Positions 10,345 to 21,384 of a DNA stretch of 64,000 bases are shown one piece after another. Below the pieces are notes generated by a model, which was given only the letters and a program-made list of their open reading frames with translations, made no database searches and was not told the origin of the DNA. Position 1 is the stretch's first letter; each line of letters begins with the position of its first letter. The stretch comes from Linyphia triangularis (taxonomy: Eukaryota > Arthropoda > Arachnida > Araneae > Linyphiidae). Location of the stretch: NCBI GenBank assembly GCA_963978545.1, contig OZ021722.1, forward strand, positions 36,597,365-36,661,364, given 5' to 3'. The position numbers were made by a program, and so were the translations under genes.

Positions 10345-13300
10345 CAACTGAATTCAAAATAAGAAATTGTAGTTTCAAATTTAACATTTTCCTAAAATTT
10401 ATTCTAACTTATTGACTAACTTGTTAACTTACTATTTCCCGTGGAAATACAACTATTAAGCATTTAAATTATGTAGAACAAATTAAAGATGACAACCTGA
10501 TAGCAATAACTCAGTTTGGCCAAAAAAGGCAAGCACAACCTCTTTGCTTAATAAAATAGATAACCTTATTTTTTTTTTTTTTTTTCAAATGCATATATAA
10601 ACACTACTAGTAGCTAAGAAATAAAAAATTAGCCATTTACAAATCAATATTATGAAACTGATGCTTCTGCATTTATAGAAAGACTGAGTCTGCCAAAGAA
10701 TAATCAAAGTCAAAAAAATATTGTCATATTTAAGGCAAGATACTTATCTTTCCATTATAAATTTAGCTTGTTCATTTTCTTAGTTGCACGAATACAATAG
10801 AATTTTTTTAGGAAAAATGAAGCTTAAACACATTTTGTAAAAACGAGCTGTCTGTGAACGGGAATCAAACCAACAAAGATAAAAAAAAAGTAATGACCAC
10901 AAAAAGAGAGACTGATTTAAATTTGATAAAAGGCTCAAGTCTCAAATCCAGAGTAAAATAGGACTGAACTCAGCTGTTCACATAGAAAGATAGAAAGTGA
11001 ATTATATTTTAATGGGACTACCACAAACATATAGCTTTTCTAAAATCTAACATTAATTGAACAATTGAATATGCTCAGTCAATCAATGGAAGAAACAAAA
11101 GTCACCAATTTAAAAAAAAAAAATGTATTATACAAAAAAACTTCAGGGGTAAAATAAAAAGTAGAAAAATAAAAGTAAAATAGTAAAAATTGTAAAAAAG
11201 CAAAAATAGTAAAGTAGTAAAATAAAAATAAAATCGATTTTCTAGTTTATATTACATTGAAAGTATGACTTCTTTACCTATTTTTTGATAGCAAGATTTA
11301 TAAAAAAGTCATAGTTATCTAAATTCTATCTATAAAATAAAATGTACGTACCTTACAAACATACAATAAAAATTGCAGGGTGTTTTTTTTTCTCTAGCTT
11401 GCTCACAAACATTGTTATTCAAATTGCATAAAAATTTTAATAATATTTAATTATAGCTGCAGCTTCATATTGAACTTAAATAAATTAAGATTAACAAAAA
11501 TTCCCATTAAAAATATTATCCGAAAGTCTTGAAAAAGTTCTGTAATTTTAATAAAAAGTGATTAAATGCTTTTTAAGTGTAAATTAAACACAAATTAAGT
11601 TCAGTACATATAGATTGATAAACATAACATAGAAACAAAAAGTATATTAACTTTGGCACAGACGGCTTAGAGTAAATTAAACTTATGAAGCAATTTTCTC
11701 CAATTCTCGAAAAGATCTTGCAATAAAAAAGTACTTTGGGTAAATAAGATTGGAAAAAAAATTATTTCACCTTGGTGCAAATTGTTTCTACAAACAAATA
11801 TATGTTGTATTTTTCAACAAACTTATTTTGTTTGCTCAACAAATATATGTTTATATCAACGCATGTAGTATGTTTTATACAAATTCAAATTTCTCCATAA
11901 TAAATCATCAATTTCATTGCACTTTTTTTTTTTTTTTTCAATTCATTTGAAATAAAATGTGTTTATAACTTTTGCTTCAATCAAGTGAAATAAATTATAA
12001 AAATTTTCTTAGATGAGACAAATGTGTAATATTATATTTTTATCACGGAAAAAGGCTTTTATATTTAAAAAACCAATTTTGGTAGCTGGAATTTTTGCAT
12101 ATTATGATGCAGCAAACAACAAGCTTATAATTTACGGTCTATGAATTTGGCATGAAATTACTCATGTAGTTAAACCATTGAGACTTTTAAAATAAAGCAC
12201 GTATTCTCCTTTACCATCACTGTGTAAGAACAGAATTCTAAGCTTCAGTAGATACTTTTATGCATTCAAAACACTAAATCTATACGTAGAATACATTTCA
12301 AAAAGTTTTATGCATTATTTATGGCTTTTGAAAGATGCACACCACCGAATTTATTATTCAATAGAAATTTTGGTGAGCGGTATTGTCTAAAAATTATGGT
12401 TTCAAATCATACGGCCAGAATACTTCTTGCGTTCTCTTATTACTTTTTAAAGAATACTTTTCTTTAAGAATATGTGTTTATCATCCCTATTGATAATTGG
12501 TTAATTGCAATTAAACATCTCTAGTAGTAACATAACTTTGTTATCTAAGAACTGGAATTAACACAGCTTTGATTGTTCTAAGAACTAGAATTTCACACGA
12601 TTTGTTTTATCTAAATTTAACCTCTTTGTTTCATCATTGATCGTAAGTTATTAGATGCATTTTCTTTGAAATCAAATATCTCTCGCTATCAAAATTAGCT
12701 ATGGTAAATCCCAATTTTATTTATATTTTATTGATTGATTGGTGTGAGGTATTAGCTTACCTGTTGGCTGCTTTATCTCATTATTCCAGTTGAATCAACT
12801 CTATATTGGGAAAAATATAAAAAAAATTGGAAAGAAAAGAAAGTTTACTCCCAAATCTATATATAATAGTATAAAAGAATTTCGCAATAGCTTTGGTTTT
12901 AAGTTACGACGTTGCAGAAAGATCAAATAACCAAAAGAAAGAAGGACCGGTCTGAGATTTTCTCTTGCATTTTCGAAATGATAATAGGTTAGGAGAATAT
13001 ATTCAATAGACTATTATTTGTTTCAATAAAAATAATTTGGAGAGGAGACAAGAATGAATTTGTGAAGTATGGAATATATGTATAAGGGCAATTATCTGGT
13101 GAACACAGTAGACGTTTTGGCTCTCGGAAGACGCAAGGAACGCGACCTTGTCTCAAGAGTAGGTGACTAATAAATATATATTTGATTTAGTTAAAGTAAT
13201 TATTTTTCCACATAACTTCGTCACCAAGTATGTAAAACAAAAATATTACTAGTAGATTCATCATATTATTATAATTCTAATTTGTTTAAGAGTATAGCTG

Positions 13301-13378
13301 TCGGAAAAAATAATATCGTCATGATCCGTGTTGGGGAATTTTTTATGGTAGAGCTTCACCAGTAAATTGCTGTTATAG
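10345..13378. other. AT-rich spacer
   Basis: No gene or named element is recognised. About 11100-11240 is low-complexity A/AAAT sequence and 11926-11939 is a T run. A stretch at about 13080-13210 has more balanced composition and an AATAAA-like signal and could be part of a solo LTR, but I see no boundary or duplication to support that. Confidence 0.6.
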
Positions 13379-13383
13379 ATGAT

Positions 13384-13567
13384 TGTTAAGAATTGTTTTG
13401 CAATATACACCCAATAGATGGCGCTTTTGTGTAATAAGAATATAACTGTTTTGTATCACGATATTAGAGTATTAGACATGTACTAATAAAGACGTAGCCA
13501 AGAAATTGGGAGTTGCGTTTTCCCTTGCATGGGAGGGATAGATACATCGACTCAAAAAGATGGCATA
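13384..13567 (+). repeat. Pao/BEL 5' LTR
   Basis: Begins TGTTAAGAATTG and matches the 3' copy to about GATGGCATA. Four substitutions were found by eye, near LTR positions 26, 30, 41 and 161. The sequence after the boundary, TTTTGGTACAACGG, should contain the primer-binding site, but I could not assign a tRNA. Confidence 0.85.
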
Positions 13568-13680
13568 TTTTGGTACAACGGCCGAAAAGTAATGACCAAT
13601 GAAGATGGAACCACCGCAGTCTTTGATGTCAGCATTGTATTGAGACAATGTTGAAAGTCTCCGGACATCGTGTGATGTAT

Positions 13681-13925
13681 TTAAGGTATGGCATTTAATA
13701 AGGTAGGGTGTTTATTGTTTTGTTTTGTTGTGGTGAATTTTAGAATTTAGTTTTAATTGAGAATTAGAAAATTGAAAGTTTCGTGTTGAGAATGTATTGT
13801 GCTGGGTGTTAAGGTCTGGCATTTAGTGAGGTAGGATGTTTATTGTTTGGTTTTGTTGTGGTAAATTTTCGAATTTTGTTTTGCTTGAAAATTAGAAGTT
13901 TCGTTTTGAGAATATGTAGTATGAT
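13681..13925 (+). repeat. Tandem duplication in the BEL leader
   Basis: Two copies of a roughly 110-128-bp unit start at 13681 and 13809. Both carry TTAAGGT-TGGCATTTA and GGTAGG-TGTTTATTGTTT followed by TTTTGTTGTGGT. The copies are clearly diverged, so the duplication is older than the split between the two LTRs. It is untranslated. Confidence 0.8.
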
Positions 13926-14161
13926 ATCTGTTGATGATTATTATGAGATTTGATTGATAGTGTTGATTTAAGTTGTATCAAAAGTTAGTTTTGGTTTCTT
14001 GTTGGTATAGGCATTCAATAATTGGGTGGAACAGTTGGAAATTGTTGTATTTGTGACTAGCTTGTTGGGTTTTTGTTTTGATTTGTTTAAGTTGTAGTGT
14101 TATATAATTATTGTGGCATTGTGGAAAATAATGAATTTTATATAAATAAATTTATATAAAA

Positions 14162-15115
14162 ATGGCAACTTTACAGAGAGCAATCACCAAACGAACTGTT
14201 TTGAGATCTAGTACAACCAAACTAATCAACAAAATAGAAGAATTTATTTCTAATGAACTAGATGTAGAGGTGAAATTAAATTCGTTGAAAGAATATCATG
14301 AACAATTAAATGTAAAAGAAAATGATATTAAACAATTAAATTTAGAAATTGAACAACTCGTAGAACTCGATAAGTTAGAGTCGGAAGTTATTACATCTGA
14401 TGAATATTCAGAAAAGATAATTGTTTGGAAACTAAGAATAATTAATGCCATAGAAAAGTTAAGTAATAGTTTAAATGTTACAATGATTGATAGCAATATT
14501 GCGAATGCCGAAGGTGGTTTTGAATTGGCTAGTAATATCCGTAGGGAAACAAAAACGGTTAAACTTCCGAAATTACTAATAAAAACATTTTATGGAGATT
14601 CGGCTTATTACTTAGAATTTATAAATCAATTTGAAAGTGTTATACACCTTAATGAAACTTTATCTAAGATAGATAAATTTAATTATTTGAAGTCTTATCT
14701 GGGTGGAGCTGCAGCCCATTGTATTAATGGATTTGCACTGACAGGAGAAAATTATGCTGCTGCTTTGGCTTTGCTAAAAAATAGATTTGGTAATAAAAAT
14801 GCATTAATTCAAGCTCACTTAAATCATCTGTTAAAAATTCAAGTTGTTCATAACCTAAATGATACGATTGGGTTACGAAAATTGTTTTATCGTGCAGAAG
14901 TACAAATTAGGAATTTGGAGTCATTGGGGGTGGAAACAGAAACATTTGGAAACTTGTTAAGTCCTATTTTGTTAGAGAGAATTCTCAGGGAACTAGTGTT
15001 AGAATTTAATAGAACATATTCCTATGAAACGTTGAATTTTAGGGATCTGATGGAATTTTTAGATAAGGAAATTCAGTCAAGGGAAAGGACACAAATATAT
15101 AGTTATAAGTCTGGT
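14162..15115 (+). pseudogene. BEL gag with DUF1759-like region, cut by a SINE
   Basis: The ATG at 14162 opens 318 codons before the reading enters SINE sequence at 15116. Residues 20-105 are charged and probably coiled coil. Residues 135-300 resemble the DUF1759 gag region of Pao/BEL elements, with KLPKLLIKTFYGDSAYYLEF and YLKSYLGGAAAHCI followed by ALALLKNRFGN. In the family this region builds the particle and packages the RNA. The reading frame continues into SINE-derived codons and stops at 15188. Gag-like sequence resumes after the SINE at about 15310. The start is the first ATG after the leader and has no competing upstream ATG in frame. Confidence 0.85.
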
Positions 15116-15309
15116 TGGTTGGTTGTTTTCAGATTATATGGCGCCGTCAGCAACACGAGGGCTATAATGCGCCGAAACATTCGTCATTAGACAAGCCAAC
15201 ATACATTTACAAACACCCATGCCTAACACGGGACTCGAACCCGCAACCTCGCGGTCTAGAAGCTAGCACGCTAACCACTATACCATTTGGTCGGCTTTAT
15301 AAGTCTGGT
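15103..15309 (-). mobile_element. SINE-1 copy A, tRNA-headed, inserted in BEL gag
   Basis: The SINE occupies 15116-15295 in reverse orientation and is flanked by TTATAAGTCTGGT at 15103-15115 and 15297-15309, a 13-bp target duplication. On the minus strand the head starts GCCGACCAAATGG, has an A-box-like TAGTGGTTAGCGTGC, and a B box GGGTTCGAGTCCCG, the internal promoter parts used by RNA polymerase III. The tail is made of CCAA repeats. It matches copy B at 37357-37535 over its full length. Confidence 0.92.
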
Positions 15310-15560
15310 AATTTTCAACATAGTAGTTACGAATATAAGGGTAGTCCTAGAAGGTTCGAAGGTTATAATCGGTTTGGAAATAAATTTAATGAACCGCAGT
15401 CTACCGCAAGTTTCGCTACTAACGTAAAAAACAATTGCGTCTTTTGTAATAGTCCAGACCATGAGTTTTGTGAAAGTCTTAATGTGTCGGAACGAAAAAA
15501 CAAAATTAAAATGGATAAGAAATGTTTTATGTTTCGGGTTTCACATGTCTAGATTTTGCA
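15310..15560 (+). pseudogene. BEL gag continuation with degenerate zinc knuckles
   Basis: After the SINE the gag reading resumes (FQHSSYEYKG) and reaches CVFCNSPDHEFCESL, a Cys/His pattern of the kind seen at the end of Pao/BEL gag. A second knuckle is damaged: KKCFMFRVSHV has phenylalanine where the second cysteine is expected, and the following SRFCKAK lies in another frame near 15545. In the family these knuckles bind RNA. Confidence 0.7.
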
Positions 15561-16345
15561 AGGCTAAAATAGATCCTTCCAAACATTGTAATTCTAAGTT
15601 TCACCATTATCTATTATATTATACAAGTAATAATGTAGCTGCTAAGGAGTTAGTTGAAGAAGAAACAAATGCAGTAACCCAGTGTAATTCCTCAACTGGT
15701 AACTCAAATAGTATTTTATTGCAAACTTGCAGTGTAATTGCTCGTTCGGGGGAAAGATCAAAATTAGCTAGAATTATTCTTGACAATGGATCTGAAAGAA
15801 CGTGGATAACACTAAGTTTAGCAGAAGCTGTAAAGGTTAAACCAATCCGTAGAGAAATATTATCTATTTTCTCCTTTGGGAACAAGAAGCTCGCAGAAAA
15901 ACTACATAGAGTTGCTAAACTGAAATTGAGGAATAGGCATGACCCTGAGAAATCAATTGAAATAGAGGCATTAATTACAGATACTATAACAGCTGCTCCC
16001 ATCTTAATTCCAAACTCAATAAGTCAAAACATCGTTAGAGAAAAGGAATGGATGTTGGCCGACGCCTGCAATCCATCAGATTTGAATGTGCAGAGTCTAA
16101 TCGGTGAAGATATGTTTTGGAAAATCGTATGTGCTTACGAAGTGGTTTCTCTCACTGAAACTTGGAGTTGCATTCCAACTTTATTTGGGATTACACTTCA
16201 AGGAAAGCAAGATCGCAGTTTTAATGAGACTAGCGTTGGGATAGTATCAACAAACTTAAGTATTGGAAAAAGTATGGAAGTTTTGTGGGATTTGGAAACC
16301 TTGGATTTGAAAGACGACGATGGTTCAAGTATCGCAGATAAATAA
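15545..16345 (+). pseudogene. BEL aspartic protease region (DUF1758-like)
   Basis: The frame starting upstream at 15461 and ending at 16345 carries CNSKFHHYLL, the usual linker before the protease, then the catalytic patch LARIILDNGSERTWI. Pao/BEL proteases normally show D-S-G or D-T-G here; this copy reads D-N-G (coding 15782-15790), so activity is doubtful. LIGEDMFWKIV further on matches the second part of the domain. The enzyme would cut the gag-pol polyprotein. The frame stops at 16343 before the reverse transcriptase, which begins in another frame. Confidence 0.8.
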
Positions 16346-17202
16346 TTCATCGCCGATTTCGAAAATGGGCTAAATTTCTTAAATGAAAAATAACAAACAA
16401 AACTATTGTGGAAACCTGCACCAATTCATTTAATGAATAATTTTGTTTTGGCGAAAAGATAATTTGATAGAAGGTTTTAAAAATAATAAATGGGTAGCTT
16501 CTGAATATAAGGAAATTATTAAAGAACAGTTTGATACGGGGTATAATTGAAGAAGCTACTAGCGGAAGTGTAGGTTATTTTATGCTCCATAAACCAGTCG
16601 TAAGAAAAAATAAAAATAAGACTACTACACGCGTTCGTTGTGTTTTTAATTGTAGTTCTAAAACGAAGGATAACTTGTCGTTAAATGATTGTTTAGAAAC
16701 GGGTCCGAATTTATATCCCAACATATTGAATGTTATTTTAAAGTTTAGGAAATTTGATATTGCTTTTAGTAGCGATATAGAAAAATCATTCTTAATGATA
16801 GGTATCGCTGAGGAAGACAGAAAATTCTAAATTTTTTTATGGGTTTCCGATAAAGAAAATGAAAATTATAAAGTTATGTAAATGACTCGTTTACCATTCG
16901 GGTGTACCTACTACATCGCCTTTTATTTTGAGTGCGACAGTTAAGAAACACATTAAGCAATATCAGGAAATTAAACCTAAATCTGTAGAAATGCTAAATT
17001 CTTCTCTTTATGTTGATGATTTGTACTTTGGAGGACAATCTGTCGAAGAGGCCTTTCAGTTGTCCATGAATGCAGTTTTTATTTTGAAAGATGGAGGTTT
17101 TAATTTTAGAAAACTGACAACTAATTCGGAGGAATTAAACTCATTATGATTAGAAAAAGGAATTGGTTCAGCGGATGATCAGACGAAACGGTCGTTTCTC
17201 CG
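16346..17202 (+). pseudogene. BEL reverse transcriptase, broken into frames
   Basis: Recognisable parts are SGSVGYFMLHKPVVRK and TRVRCVFNCSSKTKDNLSLND near 16560-16690, then FDIAFSSDIEKSFLMI, which carries the first catalytic aspartate region. A stop at 16828 and frameshifts follow; TRLPFGCTYY lies in another frame at about 16885. The polymerase active-site motif YVDD is at 17009-17020, followed by GFNFRKLTTNSEEL. The last BEL-like residues are TKRSFLRQ at about 17182-17205, after which foreign sequence starts. The enzyme cannot be made from this copy. Confidence 0.85.
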
Positions 17203-19689
17203 CCAACTTTAAAAAGGCAGAAACTACAGTAAGTATCTATTCTCTGCACAACTTCCAGCGAAAAAGCCGAAATTGACTATTTTCTAGCACGCTTACGAAA
17301 CTTCACATAATTATACAAAAAATACTATAGATTCGTCTCGGTGATATCTTTCAAAGAAAAAAAAATTGAGTACCAAGGATAAAAAATAACGAAGAAAAAA
17401 ATATTGAAATTTCCAAAACGAAATAAAAAAAAGAGTTCTAGCCCGATTTTGATGTAAAAATTTAGACAAATGTCCAGCCCTAACTAAGCTATAGATCCTC
17501 AAACAGATTGAATTATAGGATGAGGAATGTTTCAACTTAAAATCCTAAGCTAGTTTGAACTTCATTAAATAATTCTTTCTATTTTTAATTAATTTAAAAC
17601 CACTTTTTTTCATTTCATAATTTGACGACAGATAAAGGCGATCAGCTTGTAATTGAGGTTCAGATATATATGCCAAAAGTTGCCAAACAGGTTTGCTATC
17701 ATTTCGAAGTTAGTTTTTCCGACATGTTAGGCTTAAGTGAGAATGAACGTAAAGTTAAAGTATAGGCAGAACGAATTGGACTATAACTATATGGCTTATA
17801 ACATCTTTAAAATTGAAATAATTTAATTTTCGAAGAGACAGAATTAAAGGGAAATATTTGTTCTTCAAGTTGCATGTGTTATTTGAACTGTATGACAATT
17901 TAGAGAGAGTTAACTTTCAAAAATATTTTAATTTCGGGAAATCTCCATTGAAAAATGAAAACAATCACATTTTGTTGCAAGATACCAAAGATATTATAAT
18001 AACCCTTCGGGTTAAAGATGGCAAGCTTCCATAGAGATAATGTAAAATACTTGAGAGCACATGACGTCATTGCAGGGTTCCTACATTGGCAAGCTAATCG
18101 CTCTTTTTGGTTTCACTTGGCGATAAAATTTTATGGTTTCCCAGAAATCTTTTATCCAAAAAAAGGAACAAATCTGCCTAGCTCATTAAACTTTCTTAAA
18201 CTTTCACTTGAAAAATTTACACATTCAACCAAATTTGTTAATTTATATTTTTAGCAAAAATAATTGAATACTTTTTTAAACAATATTAACATTATATTGA
18301 ACCACTATAGCAAAAGTTCCATCCTGTAATGAAATACATGCTAATCCTAATATCAGATTTGGGTTTTTTACAGCATATTCCAGTATTGGTGAACTTTAGT
18401 CAGTTTTCGTAAGAAATATGAACATCAAGAATTAACAAAATTACTAATTACAAAATTATTGAAACACATTCTAGAAGAAAATGTTTGCGATAAAATTTCC
18501 ATGCATTCTTCGAAGCAGTACATTAGGAAACTAAAAAATATCTAGTTATTGAGTGCAATTTAAAAATGACTTGCAACTACAAAAACCGATATCATTTAGC
18601 ATGTACTAGTTTAGAAGAATTTACTAACAGTCGACAATAATCATTTAGCTTTTTTAATTTATCAAATAAAAAACCGCAATGGTAATTGAGATTGGCGTCA
18701 AATTTCAAAAAATCACAATAAACACATAATAATTGAGTGCATTTATACAACTAACAAGTGAAAACATTCTTTCAAGCGATGTCAAAGTAAGAAAAAAAAA
18801 ATAAAAGTTCATGAAAAAAAATAAAAGTTCATGAAAAAAAAAATTATATTTAACATAAAAACTTACCGGCTGAATGAGACGAAATAATAAAAACAAACGA
18901 TTAAGAACACAAACTATCAAGTTTTATTACACTGCAAAAAAATGTCCTCCTGTTAAAATTCTCTAACGAAAATTTTATAATTCTCAGAACATTACTGCAA
19001 TTTATTGTGCACAAAGCGAACAGAACAAACTGGAATAAATAATATGTTACTTTGCAAAGTAGAATCCTCCATTTTTGATCTGCTATTTAAATCTCCTACG
19101 GAATTCGACGAAATAAATCTGATGTTCTTATTTGTTTGTTTAAAAAGCACGATCGCCAAGGTAAGAATAAAGCTCTGCGCATGTCTGGAAATCGGTGCAA
19201 TTTGGCGAAAGTTTTGTGCTTTCAACTTGGAAAATCCGCTAGATGGCAGCTCTTACGTATCGGCGAAGCTTGCCTTCTTATAGTTTTAAGTTCTTTGAAG
19301 ATACTATGGACTGAATACAAAGTATAAATGTGGAGGTTATGCGAGCTGACGTCACAGTCAATTCATTTCAGAGGACTAAATGAACCACGCATTGCGATTG
19401 GCTAATGGAATTTGCAAAAATGTCATTCGTTTTTAAAGATGTGTTGATTTTATTTACTTTCCGTTGTAAAATGAAATCGTAGAATCAAATATCATCAAAA
19501 CTGTAATTTCATAGTGAATTTTAAAATTGTTGTTAAGAAAATATTTTAAATTTTGTCAAATATCAATAGGTTATTATGTGAACCAAAATAATGCTTGGCA
19601 TAATAAAAATAATTTATACCGCAATATTTTGGCTGTAAAAAACTTGTAATATTTATTTGTAACAATTTATTAGAATAAATTTGCAGTGG

Positions 19690-19845
19690 GATGTATGTTA
19701 AAGGTGCCGGATTTGATTCCTGGGTGAGGTGTGGATGTTCGTTGTGATTCGGAATCCAAGTTAAGCTGTTGGTCCCGGACTGATTAGTCGTTATTTATGC
19801 ACTAAAATAGGTCGTTGTGCGTACAAACTAACCAATCGAGCTGAA
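19690..19845 (+). mobile_element. SINE-2 copy, diverged
   Basis: Head-to-tail order reads GTTAAAGGTGCCGGATTTGATTCCTGGGTG (a decayed B-box region), TGTGGATGTTCGTTGTG, GGAATCCAAGTTAAGCTGT and AATAGGTCGTTGTGCGTAC. The same order appears inverted at about 40888-41047, and the head part appears inverted at 26655-26755. Shared order over about 150 bp shows one dispersed family. Confidence 0.75.
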
Positions 19846-19999
19846 ACTTGGAAGACAGGCTCTTTGTCAATGGCAACGTATTTTTTTAAGTTTTGGGAGT
19901 TGAGCTGCCGTACACAAGTTTCTATTACTCGTTCGTGGTCGATTTTAATGGTTACTGCCGTCCGCATTCAAACAATTTGTCAATTTTCAAGTAGATTTT

Positions 20000-20385
20000 G
20001 GCATGTAAGATATCATTGAACTCAACTTGAAAAATTATGAATATTCATGGTACCAGGTGTACCATAGGTGGTACTACTTCTGGTTTATCAATTTTGAAGA
20101 TAAATATGGCATGTTGTTTGTCGTTGGGCTTTTCTTGAAAAATTATGAATGTTTAAGGTACCAGGTATAGCATAGGTAGTACCACTTTCGGTTTATCAGT
20201 TTCCAAGATAAATATGGCATGTTGGACTTTTGTTTTGATGAATTATGAATGTTTAAAGTACCAGGTATGCTATTGGTACCACTTCCGGTTTATCAATTTT
20301 AAAGATAATTATTGCATGTAAGGTATCGTCGAACTCAGTTTGAAGAATTATGAATATCCCTGGTACCAGGTGTACCATAGGTGAT
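20000..20385. repeat. Minisatellite, about 105-bp unit, 3.5 copies
   Basis: AATTATGAAT recurs at 20033, 20141, 20241 and 20346, so the period is 100-108 bp. Each unit carries a TACCAGGT-T-C/G-ATAGGT-like block and GGTTTATCA followed by AAGATAAATATGGCATGT. Copies differ by substitutions and small gaps. Confidence 0.85.
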
Positions 20386-20449
20386 AAATAGAAAAACGAT
20401 GAAACGGACAAATTCAAAAAAGAGAAGTCGCCAGTGTTTAAAAAACAGT

Positions 20450-21275
20450 TATGATATCCCCCCCCCCCCCCCCCTCAAAAAAAAAAAAAAAAAAAAACTT
20501 TTGAAAAATAGAAGAACCACCAACCTCAAAAACACAAAAAACTTTCTTACAATAAAAAAATCATAAACATGATGGAAATTTTCAGCCACAAACACAGTGA
20601 TATAAAAAATGGCCAACTTCTGATTACAACTCTCGGTTGTGACTCGCTTAAGAATGTATGCTTACTTAGTTTATTTTTAAAATTTAAGTTCCACTCCCAT
20701 AAAAATTTACACTGCTTGAGGTTGGCGCCCGTTATAATTACTAACCTTTAAAACCCCCCACACAATAAAAACTTTCCCAAATGTATGTATCAACAAAACA
20801 AAAGCTTACCACAAGCACTTCAGTTTCCTACTTAAAAAATTCTTAATAACGATTCAAATGCAAGCGTTTGAGCACAGTTTCTCTATACTATTTTGAAAAT
20901 TACATGAATATGAAGGTTTGCATCACTTTGTATTTCCTTCCCATCCAAATGAAATCGTAAACTCGAATATTCGTGCACAGACATAAATTAGTTTAAACGC
21001 AAGCATTGTTAATATTCCTATGACGGGCGCCAACCTCAAGCAGCGTAAATTTCTATGGGGGCGGAACTTAAATTTTAAAAATAAACTAAGTAAGCATACA
21101 TTCTTAAGCGAGTCACAACCGAGAGTTCTAATCAGAGGTTGGCCATTTTTTATATCACTTTGTTTGTGACTGAAAATTTTCATCATGTTTGTGATTTTTT
21201 TATTGTAAGAAAGTTTTTTTGTGTTTTTGAGGTTGGTGGTTCTTTTACTTTTCAAAAGTGTTTTTTTGGGGGAAT
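20450..21275. repeat. Long inverted repeat with open frames in both arms
   Basis: The left arm (about 20450-20750) and right arm (about 21020-21275) are inverted copies, separated by about 270 bp. Shared blocks include GAACCACCAACCTCAAAAAC, ACTTTCTTACAATAAAAAAA, GTGACTCGCTTAAGAATGTA and TTGAGGTTGGCGCCCG. The left arm holds a C17 run and an A21 run at about 20458-20496. Both arms keep a similar open frame containing LGCDSLKNVCLLSLFLKFKF: plus strand 20569-20751, and minus strand within 20923-21384. The frame matches no family I recognise. The structure could be a foldback-type element or an inverted duplication. Confidence 0.75.
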
Positions 21276-21384
21276 AACTCAAAACTCCAATCAAAGGTTT
21301 TGGGCTTGAATTAGAATCCGGAAAGGGATATTTTGTCGTTGGAGTTGGGTTCGATGATCGAGGGTTTGAGTTGTGGAAGACCAA

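Noticed and set aside
10850..10880. SINE or tRNA fragment
   Set aside because: The inverted GGTTTGATTCCCG is B-box-like, but no A box or family similarity accompanies it.
13080..13210. Solo LTR
   Set aside because: Balanced composition and an AATAAA-like word only; no second copy, no TG...CA boundary and no flanking duplication were found.
15223..15296. tRNA gene on the minus strand
   Set aside because: The tRNA-like A and B boxes belong to SINE-1: a body, CCAA tail and target duplication follow, and the anticodon arm does not pair well.
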